From positions 885,938-937,950 of the forward strand of contig WELB01000004.1 of the NCBI GenBank assembly GCA_009602725.1: a stretch of 52,013 bases of DNA, in the 5' to 3' direction. A program made the position numbers and the translations under genes. Below the pieces are notes generated by a model. The model was given only the letters and a program-made list of their open reading frames with translations. It was not told where the DNA came from and did not search any database. Positions 32,177 through 45,000 of this stretch are shown in pieces (position 1 is the stretch's first letter; each line of letters begins with the position of its first letter). Source of the DNA: Spirogloea muscicola (taxonomy: Eukaryota; Streptophyta; Zygnematophyceae; Spirogloeales; Spirogloeaceae).

Positions 32177-33217
32177 TCGTGCTCCCTCTCCACCGCCTGG
32201 CTGCTCCAAGCTTGGAAGCTCCATGTCACTCCACACATTATTATGCAGGATGCATGGCTTGATTGAGGCGCTGCTCACAGCCATGACACACCAATAATGC
32301 CCAAGAACATGTGCAGCTGCAGTGAGAGCTCTGCCCTGCTTCATGCATGCCCATGTGCATGTGGTTACTTGATTGTACAGCAAATGACATTTGAGGACAA
32401 GTACCGTATATTCAAAAGGAAGTACTGAAACAAAGAAGAAGCTTTGATTAGGCAGGAGATTTGTGGCTGTTACACTTCTCGTCAGCTACCTGCCACTTGA
32501 AGCCATATTAGAAAGTAGGCATTGCCAGGGGCTCCGTTGCAAGTACCCGTGTCACTTGCCCTTGCACCGTTTTAGTGGGCTTCCTCTATGACAAGGACAT
32601 GATCAGCTGCTACGTGTAGAGGGAAGCAGCAGGGCAGCAGTGTTTGCAGGCATGCAGGTGACTAACAGAAGCAAAGCAGGCTGCAGCACCGTGTGCCCAA
32701 CAGAGCTTCATCTATGCCGCTGTCCTGCAACTTCTGTCAGCGCACCAAGCGGGACGCATTGTCAACCGCCAAGAGCTCTTTTCCAAGTTGCCCCTTTCAC
32801 TTTGTCGCCACCAGCGTCGAGCTCGTGGGTCCACGCCTTCGCTGGTAGCAACTTGGCGCTTGTCGAGTGCTTCTTGCCCTGTACGTTCCTCTGGGCTGGC
32901 CTCTCACAGCCATTGCCTTACAGTGGCAAGAGCTGTTCCTTTCTTTTGTCTTCGCTTTCCAGAGGTGACATCGTCAGTGGAGAGCTGTGCGTCATTTTAC
33001 TTTTCGGCATCGTTTTAGGCTCTTTGGGTTTCGTTCATTCTTTTCGGGCTGGCCACTGCCAGCCCCTCTTCTCTATGGGCGCGCACTTTCGTCTTGTGCG
33101 TCATGCTGGCTTCATCGAGACTCCAACCATAAATTTAAGTACCACATGTTCCCGCTGCTTAATCCGACCTGAAATTTCAGTCAAGGAAGAGGGCATCCGC
33201 CGGACCCCTCCCTACAC
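32177..33217. repeat. Intergenic with scattered hairpin-family repeats
   Basis: No gene seen. TCTGGGCTGGCCTCTCACAG at about 32890 matches the copy at 9238. A full reverse hairpin core GGGCTGGCCACTGCCAGCCC lies at about 33046-33065, with TTCTCTATGGGCGCGCAC after it, so the family of the 6-10 kb field also occurs here. Confidence 0.55.
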
Positions 33218-33249
33218 AAACCCTAAACCCTTAAACTCCCAACCCTAAG
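33218..33249 (+). promoter_or_regulatory. Telo-box cluster before the POLH start
   Basis: AAACCCTAAACCCTTAAACT followed by CCCAACCCTAAG, ending about 60 bases before the ATG at 33310. AAACCCTAA is the plant telo-box consensus. Confidence 0.55.
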
Positions 33250-33309
33250 ACCACCTCTGGCGCCGGCGGCCGCGGCGCCATTGCCGCCGCCGCCACCGCC
33301 ACAGCCGCC

Positions 33310-36300
33310 ATGCCCGGCGTCGTCCTGCACGTCGATCTCGACTGCTTCTACGCTGCGGTCGAGCCGCAACCGCCGCCGCCAGCGCCGGCTCCGCCGCCAC
33401 CGCCGCCGCTGCCACCTCTCGGGCTGAGCCGAGCTGCGGCTGCGCCGTGTCCCGCCGCCGCGCAGGTGGAGCAGGTGCGGCTGGGCATACCGCTGGAGCA
33501 GCCGCTGGCGGTGCAGCAGTGGGAGGTGCGGCCTCCACACCGCGGCCTTAGATGAGGCCCGAACGGATCCCCAATTGCTGCTGGGACTCGGCGACGGCTT
33601 GAGCTCTAGATGTGCTGTTGGCGGCTCAGCTGCGTTGGCTTGGGATATAGCCGTCCCAACGCAGCGCTATCATCATAAATATCCTGTTAGATGCCCGCCG
33701 TAATTGGCATTGGTTCAGCATGACACTTTGGGGCTTGTGCTTTATGAAACCGGCTACCGTCGACTGCACCGACAGCTAACACGTTGCATGGTCCGGGTGA
33801 CGTTCATTCCGGTTGTTTGACGGCATGCAGGGGCTCATTGCTATCAATTACGCCGCCAGGGCCAGGGGTGTCACCCGCCACGAGCGCGCTCCAGAGGCGC
33901 TGCGCAAGGTACTGCTCAGTCCCTCGTGCAATGGGGAGCTCCATGATAGCCGTGCTGTTGCTATGCCTCTGTGATTCTCTCCAGGATTGCATGAGGTTTC
34001 ACGTCGCTAGCAGATGAATTTTCTCAGTGCAGGTCTGAAGGGCTTTAGGGTCCAAGATGTTGCTTGCTTGGCAAGGAGGATGTAGCGAGATGGTCATGAT
34101 ATATATGATTTGAGTGCGAACAGTGCCCGGAGCTCCACCTTGTCCATGTGGAGGTCATCGGAGGCGTTGCTGGTGGTGATCGCGGCACTGGCAAAGCATC
34201 CCTAGAGCGCTACCGGCAGGTGCTTCTCCTACAGTCCCCCGCCCCTCTCCTCCATCCGTCCTCGGGAGCGCTTATCGAGTCAGCAGTGAGCTGCTAGTGT
34301 CCTGCTATTAGAGCAGACAGACAAGTGGATGTTGGTACTCTGCCAAAGCCTGCAGCAAATCTGTACTTTGTTGTATACTGCTTACGGTGGCCATACAAAT
34401 TCTTAGGTTTGGGGAACTTACAGACTCTTATGTTTAGTTTCTGATTACCTTGAGCAGGCTTCAGCTGCCATCTTTCCCATCTTCCGGCGGTTTGCTTCAG
34501 TGTGTGAGAAGGCCAGCATAGACGAGGCCTTCCTTGACATAACAGCGCCAGTAAGCTGCCTCAGCATAGACAATTTCTGTCATGAGCTGTAAATTCACAG
34601 TCAGCATTCACGCCTGCAATGCAGTGAAGCAACAGCAGTCGAAGATACAGCATCTGGTACAGATACAGCATGTTATGGACCCCAAGTATGTGTGGATAAA
34701 ATAAAAGGAGGAGGGCGGACCTGTCATGCTCATCTTGTTGACCAAGTTCTGCAAATAGGTTGAAGAGATGGTTAAGGGTGGGTTCGATGTTGGGGAGATC
34801 GAGCAGCTCTTAAAGGTGGAGGCGGATCGCAAGAAGCCGAGGCTCTTCGTGCTGGATGGCCCCCTGTCCAGCTCAATCTCATATGACTGCAGGCAAGACC
34901 AGGCCTGGATGCTTGCAACGTGCTCAGCATGCTTGGAGCGTGGAGTGTGTCTTGAGAGATGGGGATACCGGTTTATAGTTGAGTTGTCAGAGGCTGATGA
35001 GTGAGCTGGGCCCGCTTCCAGGCTTCTTGCAGGCGCTGTGATCTCTGCGAGGCTGCGAGCCACCTTGAAGACCGAGCTTGGTTACACGTGCTCAGTGGTG
35101 AGGATCCTGTGGTACTTGAGTGTGTGGCAAGCAAGCCGAGAGCATAAACAGCTTGGAGGTGCAGCAGACACCCTGATGGACCTTGTTGTACATACGTTGT
35201 CCTGTAGGGAGTAGCTAGTAACAAGCTGCTTGCCAAGCTCGGGTCGTCCATGAACAAGCCGGACGGGGTGACAGTGGTAAGGATGCCAACTGCTGCCTTT
35301 TAGCTTGCTGTGATCCGCATGCTTTGTGCTTGTGCGGTGTGAGTTTACTATTCTTGTACCTAGAAAGTTATTGTATTTAGAAGGTTCACTGCTGCTCACA
35401 CTGTTGCAGGAGTGCAGATACCACCCCGGGCAGTTGCCACGCTGATGGGAGAGCTCCCGCTCAGAAAGATTAGGAATTTGGGCGGCAAGCTCGGAATGGT
35501 GAGCAAACGCGGCTGTTACAGTAGCATATCAGTCTTTCCCTTCCTCAGCAGAAAGGCAGATCCACCTTCCATGATGAGTTCCTGCGGCCTTGCTACTGTG
35601 TCTGCAGAAGTTGGCAAAGATGGGCTGTGAGACGGCAAGGGATGTACAAGCTGTCCCACAGGTAAAGCTGGTCCAGGCCTTTGGGGAGCGGCTTGGGAAC
35701 TACGTGTACAATGCCGTCAGAGGGGAAAATGATGAAGCAGGTTAACCCCTGACTGACCTTGCTTTTGGAAAAGCTACTAGCTCCTATGACCTTGTTGTGC
35801 TGTGCTGCAAGGCAAGGAAAGCTTGGCCAATCATGCCTGACATTCACAGACTGATCTTGCACAACTTCACCTGGCAGTAGCGGAAAAGGCTACTACCAAG
35901 TCAATGTTGGCAGCCAAGACTTTTGGCGCCACCTCCGACTTTGAGACATTGAGGTCAGGGGTCTTTGCTGTGTCTTGCAAAGAGAAGTCACCTCGTGAGA
36001 GCTGGCTGCTGAGTAGGCATGTCTGCTAGTCATAAGTAGTGTCACTCTTGTTGACAAAGCAAGGTTTTCCTTTTTCACATGAAGCTTATAACTGCCACTT
36101 GAAATGTAGCAAATTCGCTGTTTTTGATATCGCCATGTTGCATGACCCTATGATCGTCACTTCTACAGTCTGACGCTGTGAATGCATCACGCAGGAGGTG
36201 GATGCATGTCCTTGCCATGGAGCTTGCCGGGCGGATGATACGGGACGCCCGCCGCAACCAGCGGCGTCCCAAGACTTTGCAGCTCTATTACCGGCGGCCT

Positions 36301-37510
36301 AAGTTTGGGGACCACTCCAAGTCTAGCCCCATGCCGGCGGCTGCAACGCACAACATCGAGCAGGTGGCTGTTCAGCCGAGGTCTGCTGTAGCAGTCGACC
36401 AGCAGGGCCATGAGAACAACGACGCAGTTCCTCGCGAGGCTACTGATCAAGAAGCACCTGGGGCAAGGTTGTCAGAAGATGACCTGGCAGAGGGTGATGA
36501 GGACGAGAGGGAGGAGCTGGGCGAGTCCTCTGCTCTTGAGGATCGGGACGAGGAGCTCATGCCAAAGGCAGCCGAGGAGCCACGGAGTCGCGAGCTTGCA
36601 GAGGTGCTGGAGCGTGCGGCGCTGGCGATGCTTCGGAAAGCAGAGGGCTGCCTCCCATGCTCCAGGCTTGCTCTTGCGGCCGGCGACTTCACAGATCTCC
36701 CAGCTCAGGTAGACATCTGCCTGCAGTAACACAATCCTCACTTGTAGATACTTACAGGTAGCACATGCAGGTGCATCTATGCAAAAAGAACCAATTCCAA
36801 GTTGCATTCTCATTATGCAACTTGCTTGGCCTTGCTTGCAGTCGCGGTCAATCACCAAGTTCTTCAGCCCAGCTCTTCAGGCCACTGGGAGCAGCAGAGG
36901 GCCGCAGGCTACACACACGTCTCAGAACATGCCGCCACACATTAGCCACAGAAGCGAGTTGGGCAAACGGGCTCGCGAAGAGCGGACAGAAGTGGCTTCA
37001 GGCACTCAAGATCACAAGCAAGGAGCATCTGCAGATGCCTCTGCTGCAGACATTCATCAAAGTCACAACCACAGAAGTTCACCCCTGTCCAGTTCTGCTC
37101 GTGAATGTCAATCTCGAGATGAAGGCAAGGACGAGCTTGGACTCGGAGGCCAGCTGACAATCATCGACAATATTGTGGCAGACAATGTCGTTGCTGGCCA
37201 GGCCAAAGAGGACAGCACCAAGGCAAGTGCAGCGAGCTGCCAGAGCAGCGATCCAGAAGGGGCGGAGCACAGGCAGAGTGCAATGGAGGTGGCGCTGGAA
37301 GCTGTGGATGTGGCGGAGCAGCGCCGCATTCTAGCTGGTATTGCTAAGCAAAGAAGGCAACAAGGGCAACTCGCAGCGAATTTGCAGAGGCCTCATGTGA
37401 GAGCTGCCGCTGTTACAAACAGGCAGAAGAGGTTGCCGCTGGAAGATGGAGCTTCTGGCAAGCAGCAGAACATGTCCACGTTTTTCAGACGGTCCGACAC
37501 TGGAAGTTGA
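33310..37510 (+). CDS. POLH: DNA polymerase eta (Y family)
   Basis: Translesion polymerase that copies past UV lesions. Thirteen exons in frame, 708 aa: 33310-33357, 33466-33525, 33831-33908, 34124-34219, 34458-34550, 34759-34892, 35022-35097, 35208-35276, 35418-35498, 35608-35740, 35878-35953, 36195-36708, 36842-37510. Exon 1 has the metal-binding start VVLHVDLDCFYAA. Then come VRLGIPLEQPLAVQQWEG, LIAINYAARARGVTRHERAP, CPELHLVHVEVIGG, KASIDEAFLDITAP (catalytic acidic pair), GYTCSVGVASNKLLAKLGSS, MNKPDGVTV, LPLRKIRNLGGKLGM, a little-finger segment, and LPCSRLALAAGDFTDLP. VQQWEG is the eta form rather than iota or kappa. Two PCNA-binding-like motifs are seen: SITKFFSPA and, near the C-terminus, QQNMSTFF (QxxMxxFF). 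Intron 6 has a GC donor (AG|GCAAGA). A classical UBZ zinc finger is not visible. Confidence 0.93.
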
Positions 37511-38535
37511 TGTCAAGCTTGCAGCAGTTCTACAGTTGTGGTGCTGTGTTGAAGGCGCCTTCATCACACACACACGCTAGCCGCTCCAAGCGGGCTGTAC
37601 AGCTTAAAGTGCACTTCGGAAACACTGGTGCTATATACAGTGAAATAGTTTAGGCATTACTCTTTGGCTTCGGTGCCTCGTGGGCTCTCCCCAATTGTCA
37701 AAATTCACGCCTTAAGTGAGGCCCCTATGACATAAGCTTATGCTATAAGAGTCAGGCGCCCTGGGTGCCGTTGGCAACGCATGGCGACTGCACCTTGGCG
37801 ATATAGCAGTCATGTTTTTAAGGCAGGGCACAGCAAATCTAGGCTTACTGTTAGATGGCGGTGACAGCTAAACCAGGTGTAATTTTGGAACGAGATTGTT
37901 GCTGCATGTCTAACAGGCCTCATAGGCTAACGGCTCCTGTGTCAGCAGCCCCTCAGTCTTCGACCCCCAGTAATAGATTTTGACATCTATCACTTGTATA
38001 CATGTGAACCAAGTAAGAAGTTGAAACAATTGAGCATGAGAAGTAGGATGTAGAGATTGGGATGAAGTGCAAAGAGTATGGTCTGTAGCCTCCAAGACAT
38101 TCGGAGTAGCTAAGCCACAGTAGCGAAGAGGACCCTGGTGACCTTGTCAATCGCTTGTGTTAGACAGCAATCAACAACCAGCAGGCGAACAAAGAGGCAT
38201 GCTCGGCAAGTGGGCTGCTAAAAGTGGCAATGGGCCGACAAATGAGGCAACAGTGTGCCCAGAAGTCCATATCTGCTGCAGCCAATCTCCGGGGCCTAAG
38301 GTTGGAGGCTCAGGACCCCCTCCAAAATTATCAACTTAGGAGCTATATCACTGACAGTTTGCCGCCCATTTAAGAGCACGAGTGACTGTCTTGCCAGAGC
38401 ACTTATGCTGTTGATGAGGGAGTAGGAAACATTGTCAACCTGAAAGTCAATAAGAGACACAAAAAGGGTGAAACCAGTAATGCAGTACACTAACTGTTGA
38501 CAAGGGGCCACCACATGGATGAGCGCACACCCGTC
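37511..38535. other. Intergenic, tail-to-tail spacer of POLH and RAD1
   Basis: AT-richer noncoding DNA. A short minus-strand frame at 38300-38500 (VDNVSYSLINSISALARQSL) looks protein-like, but it lies beyond the RAD1 stop and has no partner. No repeats of the two families are seen. Confidence 0.35.
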
Positions 38536-40166
38536 TTACGCCTCCCCTGGCGAACCGCCATCGTCCATCTCTTCCTCGGGGAGCACGTAGAACTCAATAT
38601 AAGAGATGCGCATGCCCTGGTCCGGGCTGGCGTAGTGGTGCTGCTGGTGCGGTGTCGCCCGCACAGTAACCAGGTGCTGCACCTTGAGCAGGCCGCCAGC
38701 ATCGATTGTTAGCTTACTGCCCTGATTCTCCTTGAGGATGCTTGTTGGGATGTTGGCTGTCGTTGCGCTCAGGTGCTTGTACTTGTACCTGACATGTGCA
38801 GCGTCACCAAGAAGCACATCAAGCTATTGCCTTCAAGCTGACACCTCTGCTCGGTTCTCGTTCAGTGTTGCAGAGACGTTGCCCGTTGTATTCTCGACTC
38901 CTCATCCAGCGTCATGAATTACTGGCGCTAATATCTTGAATTGATGTCGATGAACGTCAAGGTTAATTGATTACAGCGCTAGGCCAGTGTGTAAAAAATA
39001 CCGACGACGTTCTGGACTTGGGTGGCACACTGCTACCTGAAGGAGACCTTGTGGTCGCACTGAAAGGCAATGAAGAGGTCTGACTGCTCCTCATAATGCA
39101 TGTCAATCTTCACACAATAGAAGCAAACATACAATGAATTGACAGTGCACGCATGGTTCGTTGTGCGCTGCGGCGCCCTTCTAGCTCTAGCCAGCACTAA
39201 TGCAGCACTTCTTCTCTTCAGGAGATGGAATGACACAACTCTGAATGCAGGAAATGAAAATGGTGGTAAGAAGACTCCGGGGCCAGAATTGCAGAGACCT
39301 CTTCCTTAGCAACATGCAGAAGATGCAGAGAACTCGTGTTAAATGGCCGGAAATGCACGCTGCCAGCTTCAGAGGCATGCATCTGTCGGGGGGGTGGGCG
39401 CGCTGGCAGGCTGGGACCTGCAGGTCGCCAGCTCCTTCACAGCGGAAGCTGACGGTTGGAGGCACGGGCGTGGCGATGACTTGCACACTTGCGCCAGGCC
39501 ACTCGAGGTCCTCAATGGCCTCCTTCAGCGCGGCAGACTGAGCAGCAAGGGGCAATGCTTCGGTTGGATGGTCAGTCTGAACTCGAAGACTAAAGCCAAC
39601 ATTCCTCACTGACAGCTGTGACAGCTGCTGCTTTTGATCTGACGTGCATTCCAGCTATACCTCATTCACGTGCGAGACCTGTGCATGGAGGCGCTGCATG
39701 AGGGATCCTATGGTTTCAGCTCCCCTTGAGGGCGAAGACGATGGCGCTGCGCCCCTGGCCACCGGCGTCGATGCTGTACCCGCGAGGGATGCGGTCCCGC
39801 ACCCGCGTCCGGATCTCTGCATCTGTGCACGTCCCGGACTCGTCTGTCAAACTGGCAGGGGCAAGGCTTGCCTCATTTCCCAAGCTGCCTCCTGACCTCA
39901 TGAGCGGTACCTGCAGGCCTCGAGCGCAGTGTGCTCTTGCCACAACTCCATGAAGCGGGCAAGCCGGTGCAGCCTGGACGTGACTTTGGCGAGCAGGGAG
40001 ATTAGACGCACTTGAGGCAGAGCTGAGCGTCGGGGCCCGGGTACCGGAGCTCCAGGGCGGCGGCGGTGGCCAGCGAGGCAAAGACGTTGAGGCAGTCGAC
40101 GAGGAGGGAGAGGCTGACGCCAAAGCGCATGCGCGCCGCCGCCTCGTACCGGTACTCCTGGAAGAG
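38536..40166 (-). CDS. RAD1: RAD1 checkpoint clamp subunit (9-1-1), N-terminus missing
   Basis: Sliding-clamp subunit of RAD9-RAD1-HUS1, loaded at damaged DNA to signal arrest. Minus-strand exons 40166-40012, 39851-39725, 39537-39418, 39107-39037, 38788-38536 join in phase, 241 codons. Text: LFQEYRYEAAARMRFGVSLS, LLVDCLNVFASL, ELRYPGPDAQLCLK, SGTCTDAEIRTRVRDRIPRG, SAALKEAIEDLEWPGASVQV, SFRCEGAGDLQ, IDMHYEEQSDLFIAFQCDHK, YKYKHLSATTANIPTSILKE, GSKLTIDAGGLLKVQHLVTV and MRISYIEFYVLPEEE. This follows plant RAD1 to its end. About 60 N-terminal residues are not found; the first exon probably lies in gap 2. The donor after 39725 reads GGGAGC instead of GTGAGC, either a base error or a rare splice site. 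Confidence 0.9.
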
Positions 40167-40894
40167 CTGCAGCAATAGGTTGGCAGCCAGCATTCGTCAT
40201 TGGGACCGCGGCTCCAATCAATTTGTGGGCAGCTTCAAGCCTCAGCCACAGCCAGCACTGCTTTGACGGAAGCCAAACGGTCACTACATCGGAATCCAAA
40301 AAGGTCACTGAATCGCAATGTGGCACTGCCGGCTTCACTGGCCTGCTGTACTGCTCCTGGGCGCAGCGGCTTTGAGGGCAGGCTGGGCGTGCGCCAGGAG
40401 CGAGGCTGGGGCATAGTCGTGTTTCTGCCTCGAGCTCGACAAGCCAAAGCAGACAAGCGCGCGACCAGACTCGCTATCCCCAACCCTCGAGTAACCAAAC
40501 CTCAAGGTTATCAATGTCAGCAGGATCATGCAACGTTGGGGTCCTGCGACAGGAGGAGCCTGGATAGTAGTCGAGCCCCCCAGGTTTTGGACATGTGCGG
40601 AGCCGGGAGCCGAGCTGCACGGAGCTCATACGTGCCCGAGGATGTGGTGCCAGGCGCCTCTAACCAGTTGCAGGCCACAACTTAAGAGTCAAGCTTCACA
40701 ATCACCAGGTGCAGGCTACGACTCAAGACTCGAGCTTCACAACTGTCAAGCAGAACCCCAGAGGCTTGGGTTTGTTGACTGAGGGGGCAATTAGGTTTCT
40801 TGGAGTTTCAGGGTTTAGGCAGCTGGGCTTTGAACTAGGGTTGTGGGATGGGGGGTTTAGGCTGCTGGTTTCTCTGCTCTGAAGGGGTCTATTT
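40167..40894. other. RAD1 upstream/intronic region with telo-like motifs
   Basis: No RAD1 first exon is recognised. CAGGGTTTAGGC (about 40809), CTAGGGTTGTGGG and GGGGGGTTTAGG (about 40837-40861) are telomere-like motifs of the kind seen at other gene starts here. Confidence 0.35.
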
Positions 40895-42068
<1,174 letters not shown>

Positions 42069-45000
42069 ATGAAGCGCAAGGGCGAAGACGGCGTGGCCGG
42101 CCAGCACAGCAAGCGCCCGGCTGGCGCGGCGGCCAAGCAGGAGCCAGCGTGAGCGCTGCCGGCAGAGCTCCTCATGCCGCCGCCGCCGCCTCCGCGGCCT
42201 CACTGTCGCAGTGCGCAAGTTGACGTCCCCGTGGCGTTGCCTCGGCGCGCAGGTCCGAGGCGCCGCTGGCGCCGGGCGGCTCGCGGCTGACGACGGACGA
42301 TGCGCTGGCGTACCTCAAGGCGGTGAAGGAGAAGTTCAAGGACGACAAGGACAAGTACAACGAGTTCCTGGAGGTCATGAAGGACTTCAAGGCGCAGCGG
42401 TGCGGCGCCGCCGCCATGGCCGTCCTTGCCTGCTTGCGTGCACAATCGTGGCCCCTTAGCACTGACGCGGCTCTGCTGTGGTACCTCTGCTGTGTCTGCT
42501 GTGACGGGGCGGCGCTACCAGGATAGACACATCGGGCGTCATCGCGCGCGTCAAGGACCTCTTCCGCGGCCACCGGCCGCTCATCCTCGGCTTCAACACG
42601 TTCCTGCCCAAGGGCTTCGAGATCACGCTGCCGCCCGAGGACGACGGCGGCGGCGGCGGCGCGCCCAAGAAGCAGCCCGTTGAGTTCGACCAGGCCATCA
42701 GTTACGTCAACAAGATCAAGGTGACTTCCGCTGCACCTCCGCAGGCGCCGCCGTTTGCTGTTGTGCCGCTCCGCAGACTGCCTGGTACTGACGCGCCTCG
42801 GCTGCTGCCGCCGTTGTGAGTGAGCGCAGACGCGCTTCCAGGCCGACGAGCATGTGTACAAGGCGTTCCTCGAGATCCTCAACCACTACCGCAAGGGCAA
42901 CAAGAGCATCAGCGAGGTCTACCAGGAGGTGGGATAGCTCGCCATCGCCGCTGCCGCTGTCACCTCGCTATTGCGGCCGTGGCCAAGCACTCGGGCGGTC
43001 CAAGGCCACCCGCAGCTTTTTCTGAGTCAAGGACGATGCGAGGTGTGTGAGGTGCGCAGGTGGCGAGCCTCTTCCAGGACCACTCTGACCTGCTCGACGA
43101 GTTCACCTACTTCCTGCCGGACTCCACCGGTCCGCCGCCACCATCGACAGCAGCAGGCGCAGCGCCAATGCACGCCCCGGCTGCGGCGCGGCAGCCTCTT
43201 GGCGGCGGTGCCGGCGGCGCTGGCCGCCCCGACAAGCAGGGCGGCGGAGGCGTCAGCGGCGGTAATGGGCCCCTTGGGTACCATGCTGGCGAGAAGCCGC
43301 CCAAGGTGCGTGCGCTGCTACTGCTGACACGGTCTTCTTGTGGATTGCCTTTGTCATTGCATCAATGTTGTGGCGTCCCAACCAGTAGCCGTGCTCCGTC
43401 TTTGCCATTGCCACGCAGGAGAAGGTCTGGCTGACCTTAGAGTCCTCCTGCCATTGCTGCCACTGTTGCTCGCAGAAGGTGAAGGTGGGGCCGAGCGAAC
43501 GTGGTGGCCAGCGCAACGTGCAGCTAGATCCGGACAAGGCCTTTGCTCGCGCCGAGCGCGAGCGCCTGAAGCGCAGCGAGAAGGAGCGCGAGCGGCAGCA
43601 GCAGCAGAAGGACCGAGACTCCGCGGCTGCCGGCGACGGCGGCGGCGGCGGCGGCGGCGGCGACGATCCCGACGACCCGCGCCTTCCGCATAAGCGCAAG
43701 TCGGCGCGGCGCGCCGATGAGCTGATTCGTCGACAGGCGCACGGGCCGGAGGCTGGCGCCGCCGCCGCCGACGATGGCATGGACGCCGTCGAGACCTCAG
43801 GCATGGCGGCAGCCCCGGTGGCGTTGGGGCCGGCGGCGGCGGCGGTGGCAGCAACGGCAGGAGCCGTAAATCAGAGCGCTGAGGACAAGAAGATTGCCAC
43901 GAGTATGTGCTGTTACCACCTATCTTGCTCGCCTTATTGCTATCGACTAATTCGTCATCAGATACTCAGGCAGATGCACGACTCATGCCCAAGTCGCATG
44001 CGAAACACAACCTCGTCGCCGTTCAGCAAAGGAGTGTGCAAGCTGTTGTGAGCTGAGCTCCTCTGCTTGCTTGCATTTGGCTCGTGGCAGGTCTGCGCAT
44101 GCTCCTGCTCCAGCACCTCTCAACGACTCCTCGCGGAGCGTCAGGTCCACCACAGGCCGCCTCCTTCCATCATTTAGAAAGTGCGGCAGCACCGCACACT
44201 CGCTGTTGTGCAGCATCGCTGTCAGGCTGCTATCGGTGACACTGACAGAGATTGCCACGTGCAGCAGCGACGCTGGTCAAGGAGCTGGGCTTCTTCGAGC
44301 GCGTCAAGGGGCGGCTGCGCAATCGGGAGGCGTACAACGAGTTCCTCAAGTGCCTCAACCTCTTCAGCAAGGACATCATTGGCCGCACTGAGCTCCAGAG
44401 TCTGGTGTGTTCATGCAACGTCCTTCACCGTACCGTCAATCTGTCAAGGCAGGCACTCATTGCCGTGTCTCAGAACCAGGGCCAGCTGTGGACCTCAGCC
44501 GCTTTTTGACGCCGTCGTGAGTGGCAGGTGAGCGACCTGCTGGGGCGCTTCCCTGACCTGCTAGACGGCTTCAGTGATTTCCTGTCGCGCTGCGAGAACC
44601 TTGGTTAGTGCCTGAGACTGCCCTCAAGTGCTCATCTCTTGCTCGCTCGCTCGTCACAGCCCGAGCAACTGAGACAGAGCGGGACTCTGGGTGGTCGCTC
44701 ACGGGTGACTGGCCCGAGCATCGCTGCTGGTTGCAGAGGAGTCGGACCTCGCGGAGGCCTTGTCTGGGAAGCCGGTGAAGGTGGAACGCGAGCGGGAGCG
44801 CGACCGTGAGCGAGAACTGGCGATACGGGACCGCGAGCGCTCAGAGCGCAGCGAGCGGCCCATGCCGACCGCGGCGGCCAAGGACGGCGGAGTCGTCAGC
44901 CATAAGGGTGGGGGCCTGGCACCTAGCGGTGGCGGTGGTAAGGACAAGTACATGTACAAGCCAATCTCAGAGCTTGACCTCTCTGGCTGGGAGCGCTGCA

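Noticed and set aside
38157-38339. Short + frame starting with a DSNQQPA-like text
   Set aside because: Sixty codons with no support, in AT-richer intergenic DNA.
38296-38514. Minus-strand exon candidate VDNVSYSLINSISALARQSL
   Set aside because: Lies after the RAD1 stop and no partner exon or family was found.
42454-42700. Minus-strand open frames inside SIN3
   Set aside because: Shadow of GC-rich SIN3 exons; the + strand reads a continuous PAH domain.
43253-43854. Pro/Ser-rich minus-strand frames of about 170-180 codons
   Set aside because: Complement of the SIN3 Gly/Ala-rich linker; no independent signal.
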